A DNA stretch of 5,723 bases from Bdellovibrio sp. (GTDB taxonomy: Bacteria; Bdellovibrionota; Bdellovibrionia; Bdellovibrionales; UBA1609). Location: positions 1 to 5,723 of the forward strand of contig RFKI01000190.1 of assembly GCA_003694355.1 (NCBI GenBank), read 5' to 3'. A program made the translations under genes and the position numbers. The notes beneath the pieces were generated by a model. The model was not told where the DNA came from. It made no database searches and was given only the letters and a program-made list of their open reading frames with translations. This document shows positions 1-5,364 of this stretch, in pieces (the first letter of the stretch is position 1; every line of letters begins with the position of its first letter).

Positions 1-892
1 CTATAATTTTTCTTTTTTTTTCAGGGTCCATAACCCCTTTTAAACGACTCAAAAACTCTGAACTCGCATCGACCCCCTCAATATTTAGATGAAGGTCCTG
101 ATACATTTTCAAAACATCTTGAAATTCATTTTTTCTTAAAAGACCATTGTCTACAAATACACATCTCACTTGATTATAACCCAAAGCCTGTGTGAGAAGT
201 GTGGCCGCCACTGTGGAGTCAACTCCCCCGCTCAAAGCACAAAGAACTTTCTCGCCCCCCACCTGATTTTGAATTTCCTCTATAAGGTGAGGAATGATTT
301 GAGGGGGAGACCATTGAGTCTGAACGCCACAAAAGTCTATAAAAGCCTTTAAAATCTCCTTCCCCTTTTGAGTGTGAGAAACCTCAGGATGAAACTGTAC
401 CCCCAAAAACCCTTGACCCCTAAAAGCTGCCACACAAGAAGCTTCTGACCCACTTCCCTGAGAATAGGCTAAAATCTGAGCTCCTTCAGGAACCTTTTCA
501 ACCAGATCGCCATGAGACATCCACACAGCTTGCCGCTCAAGCCCCTCCAATAGGGGCTCTTCCCAGTGCACTTCACTCCACCCATACTCTCGGTGCTTTG
601 CTGGTTTCACCTCTCCCCCTAAAGCATGAGCTAAAAGCTGCATGCCATAACAAATACCTAAAACCGGGGCTTTTTTCAAAAGCGCCAAAACATCCACTCG
701 AGGTGCCTCTTTGTCAAAAACAGAAAGAGGACCACCACTTAAGACAAAACCTTTAACCTTAAAATGAGTTATCTCTTCCAAAGGCTTATTATAAGGAATG
801 ATTTCGCAGTAAACCTGGAGCTCCCTCACTCTTCTAGCAATTAACTGCGTGTACTGAGAGCCAAAGTCCAGAATCAATATCCCTTCTATCAC
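1..892 (-). CDS. guaA: GMP synthase (glutamine-hydrolysing), C-terminus cut by the window edge
   Basis: Converts XMP to GMP in the cytoplasm using ATP and glutamine ammonia. I translated it from a GTG at 892-890, which gives 297 codons before the left edge. The N-terminal class I amidotransferase domain covers about residues 4-190: ILDFGSQYTQLIARRVRE near the start, the nucleophile elbow GICYGMQ with Cys81, and the catalytic His168 and Glu170 in QFHPEVSHT. The ATP pyrophosphatase domain follows with its PP-loop SGGVDS at 221-226, FVDNGLLRKNE at about 246-256, and DPEKKRKII at the edge. Full GuaA is about 510-525 residues, so the end of the ATPase domain and the dimerisation domain lie outside. 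The GTG start is chosen because it leaves only a few residues before the first beta strand, as usual for the family, and has AGGAGG 8 bases upstream. It overlaps the stop of the EVE gene in the tetranucleotide GTGA. No frameshift is seen. Confidence 0.96.
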   Translation of the reverse strand, partial: MIEGILILDFGSQYTQLIARRVRELQVYCEIIPYNKPLEEITHFKVKGFVLSGGPLSVFDKEAPRVDVLALLKKAPVLGICYGMQLLAHALGGEVKPAKHREYGWSEVHWEEPLLEGLERQAVWMSHGDLVEKVPEGAQILAYSQGSGSEASCVAAFRGQGFLGVQFHPEVSHTQKGKEILKAFIDFCGVQTQWSPPQIIPHLIEEIQNQVGGEKVLCALSGGVDSTVAATLLTQALGYNQVRCVFVDNGLLRKNEFQDVLKMYQDLHLNIEGVDASSEFLSRLKGVMDPEKKRKII

Positions 893-1368
893 AACACCTT
901 CCTCCTCCCTAAAGCTTTTAATGTTCTAAAATGAGACGCTTCTACTGGCTGCACAGATAACCTCTGCCCTTTTTGAGCCACTAACATATTTTTTAATTGA
1001 GGGTGTTTTTTGATTTCCTCTAAAGTGACAGGAGCTTTCCATTTTTCCAAGAACTGAACCTCAACCCCATACCATCGGGGGTTCTCAGGTGAGGATTTGG
1101 GATCAAAATACTCTGATTGAGGATCAAAGGCTGTTGGATCCGGAATCCCCACTTTAACTATTTTAGCTAACCCCACAACTCCAGGAGGTTTTGCATTAGA
1201 ATGATAAAACAACACTTCATCACCCTCCTGCATTTGATCCCTCATGAAGTTACGAGCCTGATAATTACGAACCCCATCCCAAAACGTGACCTTGTCTCGT
1301 TTTAGGTCATCAATGGAATAAACATCTGGCTCTGACTTCATGAGCCAATAGCGCTTTTGAGATCTCAT
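889..1368 (-). CDS. EVE domain-containing protein (THYN1/thymocyte nuclear protein 1-like)
   Basis: A 159-residue single-domain protein of the EVE family, which has a PUA/YTH-like fold and is thought to bind modified nucleobases in DNA or RNA; the bacterial role is not settled. Seen directly: YWLMKSEPDVYSIDDL at 7-22 as the first strand and helix, FWDGVRNYQARNF at 29-41 with Trp30, FYHSN at 54-58, GVVGLAKIVK at 63-72, FDPQSEYFDPKS at 81-92, PRWYGVEV at 97-104 and RLSVQPV at 136-142. These are the usual EVE landmarks in order, and the length is typical, so the domain is complete. The ATG at 1368 is chosen because the first strand begins at residue 7; its Shine-Dalgarno sequence is poor. The gene is followed directly by guaA with a 4-base overlap, so the two are probably cotranscribed. 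Whether it has any role in nucleotide metabolism is unknown. Cytoplasmic; no signal peptide. Confidence 0.93.
   Translation of the reverse strand: MRSQKRYWLMKSEPDVYSIDDLKRDKVTFWDGVRNYQARNFMRDQMQEGDEVLFYHSNAKPPGVVGLAKIVKVGIPDPTAFDPQSEYFDPKSSPENPRWYGVEVQFLEKWKAPVTLEEIKKHPQLKNMLVAQKGQRLSVQPVEASHFRTLKALGRRKVL
901..906 (-). promoter_or_regulatory. guaA ribosome binding site inside the EVE gene
   Basis: On the minus strand a perfect AGGAGG ends 8 bases before the GTG start of guaA and lies within the last codons of the upstream EVE gene. It decides the GTG start, because no other initiation codon nearby has such a site. The strong site may compensate for the weaker GTG codon, and its position in the upstream gene fits translational coupling. 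Confidence 0.8.
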
Positions 1369-1421
1369 AAGTCTTTAATAAACCTGATCCTTCTGAAAGG
1401 GAAACAATGGATACCTTCCTT

Positions 1422-1440
1422 TTTCAAAAAGATGCGTCGA
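1422..1440 (+). repeat. degenerate copy of the FliA promoter core (direct repeat, left copy)
   Basis: This 19-base stretch, TTTCAAAAAGATGCGTCGA, matches 1591-1609 at 18 of 19 positions, 169 bases downstream. The right copy forms most of the sigma-28 promoter of the HD-GYP gene. In the left copy the -35 half (TCCTTTTT instead of TAAAGTTT) and the end of the -10 half (GTCGAGTT instead of GTCGATAA) do not fit FliA, so it is probably not an active promoter. It may be a duplicated or decayed promoter, or a binding site shared by another regulator. Confidence 0.6.
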
Positions 1441-1454
1441 GTTAATCTGATAAA

Positions 1455-1482
1455 TTTTTAAAACAGACAGAATTTTTCTCAA
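1455..1482 (-). promoter_or_regulatory. possible sigma-70-like promoter for EVE-guaA
   Basis: Reading leftward, TTGAGA (1482-1477) is followed by a 16-base spacer and TAAAAA (1460-1455). This would start transcription near 1448 and give a leader of about 80 bases before the EVE start at 1368. Both hexamers deviate from consensus and the region is AT-rich, so chance matches are likely. It is the best candidate I found for this operon in the divergent gap, not a firm call. Confidence 0.25.
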
Positions 1483-1497
1483 TTCTCATTTTGAGAA
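1483..1497. repeat. small perfect inverted repeat in the divergent intergenic region
   Basis: TTCTCA and TGAGAA flank a TTT centre, giving a 15-base palindrome-like site. It lies just upstream of, and slightly overlapping neither hexamer of, the weak leftward promoter candidate, and about 90 bases upstream of the FliA promoter. It could be an operator, but in AT-rich intergenic DNA a 6-bp inverted repeat is not rare. It has no long T-tract on either side, so it is not a terminator. Confidence 0.3.
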
Positions 1498-1585
1498 GCC
1501 GACCAGGCATTAGAGTCCCAAAAACACCAAAAACACGCTTTTTATAAAATTTTGAGTTTTGCGACAACAATCTCTTATTTTTTCC

Positions 1586-1612
1586 TAAAGTTTCAAAAAG
1601 AGGCGTCGATAA
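1586..1612 (+). promoter_or_regulatory. sigma-28 (FliA) flagellar-type promoter of the HD-GYP gene
   Basis: The -35 element TAAAGTTT (1586-1593) is followed by exactly 11 bases and then GTCGATAA (1605-1612). The classical FliA consensus is TAAAGTTT, 11 bases, GCCGATAA, so 15 of 16 defined bases match with the exact spacing. Transcription would begin around 1619-1621, leaving a leader of about 33 bases to the ATG at 1653. A match this complete, in the right orientation immediately before a c-di-GMP enzyme gene, is unlikely to be accidental. It implies expression with class III flagellar or motility genes. Confidence 0.75.
1591..1609 (+). repeat. direct repeat, right copy, inside the FliA promoter
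   Basis: TTTCAAAAAGAGGCGTCGA, one base different from 1422-1440 (G instead of T at 1602). The spacer of the promoter is part of the repeat, and spacer sequence is normally unconstrained. Its conservation therefore suggests either recent duplication or a second function of these bases. Confidence 0.6.
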
Positions 1613-1652
1613 GACTAAAGTGGGGAAACCATAGAAAGAGAGGTAAGTAAGA

Positions 1653-2297
1653 ATGTCTAATAAAATCCCTGAATGGGCCCTAGAAGTCACTCAAGCTCTT
1701 TTAAAAACGATTCTAGAAAAAGATCCATTTACGTTTCATCACTGTTGCCGCGTTGGGCGAACAGCCCGTCGCCTTGGAAAGTCCATGGGGCTTTCTGATT
1801 TCCAACAAGATGTTTTAGAATTTTCTGGGCTCTTCCATGACATTGGCAAAGTGGGGGTTCCTGATGACATTCTTTTCAAACCAGGGCGGCTTAGCAAAGA
1901 AGAAATGGATGTGATCAAGCTTCATCCAGAAAAAAGTGTCGCCATTTTAAAACCTCTCATGTCCCAACCTTTTTTCCGATTCCTCATTCCTGGGATTCGA
2001 TTTCATCATGAACGCATTGATGGAAGTGGCTATCCTTTGGGGCTTAAAGGACATGAAATTCCTCTAACAGCCCGAGTTGTTGCCATTGTTGATGCTGTTG
2101 ATGCCATGATGAATACCCGTCCTTACCGACAAGGTCTTACGATGGATGTTGTTAAACAAGAACTCATTGATTTTTCAAACAAGCAATTTGACGCCAATCT
2201 TGTAGAAATCTATCTCCAAAGTCTTCCTAAGTGGGCCCCTGTGGATGATGAAACAAAAGATGAAACCATCGTTCCTCTTGTATTAAAAGCTGCTTAA
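1653..2297 (+). CDS. standalone HD-GYP domain cyclic-di-GMP phosphodiesterase
   Basis: A 214-residue cytoplasmic protein that is almost only an HD-GYP domain; such enzymes hydrolyse cyclic di-GMP to pGpG or GMP with a bi- or trinuclear metal centre. Visible motifs: an early His pair at 29-30, FHDIGK at 61-66 with the HD dyad His62-Asp63, HP at 91-92, the signature HHERIDGSGYP at 118-128, AIVDAVDAMMNTRPYR at 144-159 and QFDANLV at 178-184. All metal-ligand positions and the GYP tripeptide are present, so catalysis is expected. There is no REC, PAS, GAF or membrane segment before the domain; the first 25 or so residues form one short helix. Control is therefore more likely transcriptional than by an attached sensor. 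The ATG has AGAGG 9 bases upstream. A FliA promoter precedes the gene, linking it to motility. The final 20 residues are acidic then hydrophobic and unassigned. No terminator hairpin is evident after the stop. Confidence 0.93.
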   Translation: MSNKIPEWALEVTQALLKTILEKDPFTFHHCCRVGRTARRLGKSMGLSDFQQDVLEFSGLFHDIGKVGVPDDILFKPGRLSKEEMDVIKLHPEKSVAILKPLMSQPFFRFLIPGIRFHHERIDGSGYPLGLKGHEIPLTARVVAIVDAVDAMMNTRPYRQGLTMDVVKQELIDFSNKQFDANLVEIYLQSLPKWAPVDDETKDETIVPLVLKAA

Positions 2298-2346
2298 CTT
2301 TTTTGAAACACTTTTTATCCCATCTTGAGAATCTGCCACGAGTTTT

Positions 2347-2374
2347 TTGCAAGCATATATTTTTTTGCTAAAAT
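2347..2374 (+). promoter_or_regulatory. sigma-70-like promoter for the VWA lipoprotein gene
   Basis: TTGCAA (2347-2352), a 16-base AT-rich spacer, and TAAAAT (2369-2374) form a reasonable housekeeping promoter. Transcription would begin near 2381, giving a leader of about 74 bases that contains the whole hairpin at 2394-2457. It gives the lipoprotein gene a promoter independent of the FliA promoter of the upstream HD-GYP gene. Confidence 0.55.
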
Positions 2375-2393
2375 GATTGTTAGATAAAAGAAG

Positions 2394-2457
2394 CATGTAA
2401 GCTCCCTTAAAAAATAGGACGTGGACTTTTTCTATGTCCAAGGAGGAGGCTTACATG
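2394..2457 (+). promoter_or_regulatory. leader hairpin that pairs the RBS edge and start codon of the VWA lipoprotein gene
   Basis: CATGTAAGC (2394-2402) is the exact reverse complement of GCTTACATG (2449-2457), which contains the ATG start and the last G of the Shine-Dalgarno run. The stem can continue with TCC (2403-2405) against GGA (2445-2447) around a bulged G, taking in more of the AGGAGGAGG site. Inside the loop TGGAC (2422-2426) can pair with GTCCA (2436-2440). The result is a roughly 64-base two-part fold that would hide the initiation region. It has no T-tract and does not match a riboswitch class I know. A thermosensor, a protein-bound leader, or a simple expression damper are all possible. 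Confidence 0.5.
2441..2449 (+). promoter_or_regulatory. strong ribosome binding site deciding the start of the VWA lipoprotein
   Basis: AGGAGGAGG ends 5 bases before the ATG at 2455. It places the start there rather than at the in-frame ATG at 2434, which has no such site and would put seven charged or polar residues ahead of the signal peptide. Confidence 0.85.
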
Positions 2458-3882
2458 AAAAAATTTATAGTCTTATTATTGGTTCTTGTTTTCTCATCAG
2501 CTTGTGAACTAAGTGAAGATGCCAAAAAGAAAATAGGAGATGTTTTTGATGACCCTCCCCTGCACGACACTCCAGATTTGGTTTATCCTAACAAACCCTT
2601 CTGCTTTCTTGAAAAGCACATTCAACCTCAGGCAGAAATATCTAAAAGCATAGATATACTTTTTATGGTAGACTCCTCAGGGTCTCTAAGAGAAGAAAGA
2701 AAATCAATTGGAGAAGGAATTGATGCCTTCTTGCAAGCTCTTCCCCAAGATATTGATGCTCGAATAGGAGTTATGCTCGCTCATGCTCGCACCCTCAGTG
2801 GACGCCTCTATCGTTATGACAAAAATAAACCCTTAGTGCTTGACACAAATACCCTGTCCATTGATGAAATTCGCTCTACCCTCAAATCAAGGATGGCCAA
2901 CGTCGTTACAGAAAGAGAAACCGATGGTGGAGAAATGGGTATGTTTTCCTTGAGTCGAGCTCTGGATGAGGACCGACTAATGGAAAATCAGGCTGAAGGT
3001 TTTTTTAGGGAAGACGCCGCTCTTGCCGTTGTTTTTGTGGCTGATGAAAATGACATTTGCGCCAGATACCCTGAGGGTGTCACTCCTGTCTATGACCCCA
3101 ATCACAAAGAGCCAGCAGCTTTTAAAAAGTACTGTACAGATGTGACAGCCGAAACGGTTTTAGAAAAGGTTCAAAAATTCAAAGGAAAGTTACCCTTATT
3201 AATTTCTGGAATTATCTATAACGAAGACTCTCAGTTCCCTCATCGCGGAGAAAATGAAATTGGATATGGTTACCTTAAAATGATTGAACTGGCTGGAGGC
3301 GTTGCCATCGACCTGGCTGGAGGTCAGTTCAATCAAGGATTAGAAAATATTGGGACCCTTGCTACAAAAAAGCTAAATCTAAAAACAGAGTTTCCTCTTG
3401 AAAGAGATGACTTTGAAAAGGATACATTAAAAGTTTTTGTGGATGGTCAAGCCGTACCCTTTACTTACAAAGACACCATCAATCAGGTTAATCTCACAGA
3501 CTATGCCGGTGTTGAAAACTCTGAGGTGACCATCTCCTACTGTTTACCAGATCCCACTATGCCCTCTCCCCAAGATCCTCTCAGCATTTCTGTTTTCCGT
3601 GTGGTGAGCGTTAAGAGTGCTTCAGCTGTACTTTTTGTTGTCACCAGCCAGCCCACATCCGTACAAATTGAAATCTCTACTCCTAAAAATGGAGCCACAT
3701 TTTACTCCACACCAACAAGTGGACTTAACACAGAACATATGATCACTTTAAACCAGTTAGACCCTAACACGGAATACGTGGTTCGCGCCATTGCTGTTAA
3801 TGAAGGCGGAGAGGCCATCAAAAGCAAATCCCTCACCTTTAGAACGCCTATAGATAATGGTAGCGGCGGACTTACCTTCTAG
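2455..3882 (+). CDS. VWA-domain lipoprotein with C-terminal fibronectin III-like domain
   Basis: A 475-residue putative lipoprotein of unknown function. From the ATG at 2455 it begins MKKFIVLLLVLVFSSAC, a typical lipoprotein signal with Cys17 as the likely lipidated residue; Glu follows, so no Asp+2 inner-membrane retention signal is present and the outer membrane is likely. The lipobox (SSAC) lacks the usual Leu at -3. After a charged linker, a von Willebrand A domain spans about 65-305. It starts SIDILFMVDSSGS with the metal-site motif DxSxS at Asp73, Ser75 and Ser77, has TDGGE at 156-160 as the probable third metal loop, and VVFVADENDIC with Asp197 at a later strand. Cys50, Cys202, Cys227 and Cys363 could form disulfides. 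A linker strand region leads to a fibronectin type III-like domain at about 376-464 (LDPNTEYVVRAIAVNEGGE is the typical F-G region). The predicted role is surface adhesion or a periplasmic/outer-membrane protein contact. It has its own promoter and a structured leader. Confidence 0.85.
   Translation: MKKFIVLLLVLVFSSACELSEDAKKKIGDVFDDPPLHDTPDLVYPNKPFCFLEKHIQPQAEISKSIDILFMVDSSGSLREERKSIGEGIDAFLQALPQDIDARIGVMLAHARTLSGRLYRYDKNKPLVLDTNTLSIDEIRSTLKSRMANVVTERETDGGEMGMFSLSRALDEDRLMENQAEGFFREDAALAVVFVADENDICARYPEGVTPVYDPNHKEPAAFKKYCTDVTAETVLEKVQKFKGKLPLLISGIIYNEDSQFPHRGENEIGYGYLKMIELAGGVAIDLAGGQFNQGLENIGTLATKKLNLKTEFPLERDDFEKDTLKVFVDGQAVPFTYKDTINQVNLTDYAGVENSEVTISYCLPDPTMPSPQDPLSISVFRVVSVKSASAVLFVVTSQPTSVQIEISTPKNGATFYSTPTSGLNTEHMITLNQLDPNTEYVVRAIAVNEGGEAIKSKSLTFRTPIDNGSGGLTF
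3281..3335 (+). repeat. inverted repeat plus short direct repeat inside the VWA lipoprotein gene
   Basis: TGATTGAACTG (3281-3291) is the exact reverse complement of CAGTTCAATCA (3325-3335). Nested in the same place, CTGGCTGGAGG occurs twice (3289-3299 and 3313-3323), encoding two LAGG segments 8 residues apart. The coding frame stays intact. It could form an internal mRNA stem, or simply reflect a small local duplication in the VWA domain. Confidence 0.45.
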
Positions 3883-3909
3883 GGTTTATATAGTGATGAG
3901 ATGAGTCGA

Positions 3910-3936
3910 GAGACCTTTCTTCTAAAGAGAGGTCTC
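3910..3936. terminator. convergent hairpin between the lipoprotein gene and purF, weak terminator candidate
   Basis: GAGACCTTTCT (3910-3920) pairs with AGAGAGGTCTC (3926-3936) as an 11-bp stem with one G-T wobble and a 5-base loop. It sits in the 39-base gap between the two convergent stop codons and extends into purF, whose stop (3922-3924) lies in the loop. Neither strand has a T-tract after the stem, so intrinsic termination would be inefficient. It may instead act as a two-way transcript-end stabiliser or a partial block to collision. Confidence 0.4.
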
Positions 3937-5364
3937 CTCCTCTTCCAGCAATTTATAATGACCGTCAAAACAAGCTGCACAATACTGCTGAGCATCTCCA
4001 TTCACAGCAGCAAATAAACCCTCTAAAGAAAGATAAGCTAGAGTGTCAGCCCCCACATATTTTCTGATTTCTTCAACACTTCTTTCTGCAGCAATCAATT
4101 TGGAGCGCCTTGAAGTATCCACCCCGTAATAACAGGGGCCCGTTGTAGGGGGAGCTGCAATACGAAAGTGCACCTCTTTGGCTCCTGCCTGCCGAAGAAG
4201 CTGGATGATTTTTTTAGAAGTTGTCCCTCTCACGAGGGAGTCATCCACAGCTACAACTCTTTTATCTTTTAAAATATGACTTTGAGGATTGTGCTTTATC
4301 TTAACTCCAAAACTTCGTATAGACTGACTGGGCTGAATAAAAGTTCTTCCAATGTAATGATTACGAATGATTCCAAGGTCAAAGGGCAAACCACTTTCTT
4401 CACTGTACCCTAAAGCCGCTGGCACTCCACTGTCAGGAATAGGGATAACCAGATCGGCATCAACCGGGGCTTCCCTCGCCAATTGACGCCCCATTTTCTT
4501 ACGGCTTTCATAAACACTTCTTCCAAAAACCAAAGAGTCAGGCCTTGAAAAATACACATGTTCAAAAACACAAAAGGCCGTTTGTTTTTTGTCATCTTCA
4601 GAAAGGAAAAAGGATGAGCTTTCCCCGGACTGATTCACACAAAAGATCTCCCCTGGCTCTATATCTCTGACATATTCAGCTCCAATTAAATCAAAGGCAC
4701 AAGTTTCTGAACTAATCACAACGGCTTTTCGCCCATCAGATGTTTTTCGATACCCTAAGGACAGGGGCCGAAACCCTAAAGGATCTCGAAAAGCAATCAA
4801 CTGATCATGCGTTAGCAAAACCATACTATAAGCCCCTTTAAGCAAGGGCAAAGCTTGTTTCAAACAAGACAAAATGTTTGCCTCGGAGTTTCTTGCTAAA
4901 AGATGCACCAGAATTTCTGTATCATTTGTACCTTGAAAAATAGCCCCCTCTTTTTTGAGCTGAACCCTTAACTTTTCAGCATTTATTAAATTGCCATTAT
5001 GAGCTAAAGCTACTGGCCCATTTAAAAGATGAGCTGTTAAGGGCTGAGCGTTCGCCAAAAGAGGCTGTCCCGTTGTGGAGTATCGGTTGTGTCCAATGGC
5101 GGCCTCTCCTTTGAGACGATCTAAATCAGCAGGAGAAAACACCTCACCCACAAGGCCCATGCCCCGATGATGAAAATGTTGTCCTTCATAAAGGCTCACA
5201 ATGCCTGAAGACTCTTGACCTCTATGTTGTTGAGCATATAAAGCCAAATAGGTCATTTGAGCAGCTTCAGGGTCTCCCCAAATACCAAAAACAGCACATT
5301 CTTCAGTCCAAGTTTTCAAAGTTTTGCTCCCATCCAGTTTCATAGGCCTGCAGCAATTCATCAC
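3922..5364 (-). CDS. purF: amidophosphoribosyltransferase (PurF), iron-sulfur type with propeptide
   Basis: Catalyses the committed first step of purine synthesis: PRPP plus glutamine to phosphoribosylamine, in the cytoplasm. The 480-residue product starts with a 22-residue leader followed by EEC-AVFGIWG; Cys23 is the N-terminal nucleophile exposed after propeptide removal, as in the Bacillus subtilis type. The Ntn glutaminase domain includes QQHRGQESSGI at 45-55, IGHNRYSTTG at 90-99, AHNGNL at 121-126 and GTNDTE at 145-150. The phosphoribosyltransferase domain carries VPIPDSG-like IPIPDSG at 307-313 and the PRPP loop VVAVDDSLVRGTT at 370-382. Cys265, Cys411, Cys462 and Cys465 match the four [4Fe-4S] ligands of the Bacillus enzyme, so an oxygen-sensitive cluster is expected. 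The start is a GTG at 5364, followed at once by ATG at 5361; both use AGAGGA at 5375-5380. The ATG at 5343 has no ribosome site. The gene overlaps the end of purL by 59-62 bases and is probably cotranscribed with it. Confidence 0.96.
   Translation of the reverse strand: MMNCCRPMKLDGSKTLKTWTEECAVFGIWGDPEAAQMTYLALYAQQHRGQESSGIVSLYEGQHFHHRGMGLVGEVFSPADLDRLKGEAAIGHNRYSTTGQPLLANAQPLTAHLLNGPVALAHNGNLINAEKLRVQLKKEGAIFQGTNDTEILVHLLARNSEANILSCLKQALPLLKGAYSMVLLTHDQLIAFRDPLGFRPLSLGYRKTSDGRKAVVISSETCAFDLIGAEYVRDIEPGEIFCVNQSGESSSFFLSEDDKKQTAFCVFEHVYFSRPDSLVFGRSVYESRKKMGRQLAREAPVDADLVIPIPDSGVPAALGYSEESGLPFDLGIIRNHYIGRTFIQPSQSIRSFGVKIKHNPQSHILKDKRVVAVDDSLVRGTTSKKIIQLLRQAGAKEVHFRIAAPPTTGPCYYGVDTSRRSKLIAAERSVEEIRKYVGADTLAYLSLEGLFAAVNGDAQQYCAACFDGHYKLLEEEETSL

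Noticed and set aside
170..352. Sixty-codon plus-strand open frame within guaA
   Set aside because: It lies antisense to the well-supported PP-loop region of guaA, with no recognisable product.
540..558. Seven-base GC-rich inverted repeat AGCCCCT/AGGGGCT
   Set aside because: It lies in the middle of the guaA coding sequence, has no T-tract on either side and encodes ordinary amidotransferase residues.
1369..1652. Possible c-di-GMP riboswitch before the HD-GYP gene
   Set aside because: The predicted FliA transcript leader is only about 33 bases, too short for a GEMM riboswitch, and I see none of the conserved GEMM sequence blocks in the region.
1442..1690. An 82-codon minus-strand open frame across the divergent intergenic region
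   Set aside because: It starts inside the HD-GYP gene in antisense, covers the FliA promoter, has no family likeness that I recognise and no ribosome site. It is explained by few stops in AT-rich sequence.
2434..2454. Upstream ATG start for the VWA lipoprotein (seven extra residues)
   Set aside because: It has no ribosome site, lies in the leader hairpin loop, and would place MSKEEAY ahead of a textbook lipoprotein signal peptide. The ATG at 2455 has AGGAGGAGG at good spacing.
4410..4595. Sixty-one-codon minus-strand open frame within purF
   Set aside because: It is an alternative frame of the purF phosphoribosyltransferase region; purF itself is continuous and fully conserved here.
4854..4868. 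Palindrome CTTGTTT-C-AAACAAG
   Set aside because: It is inside purF with a one-base centre, has no nearby promoter, and is best explained by coding sequence.
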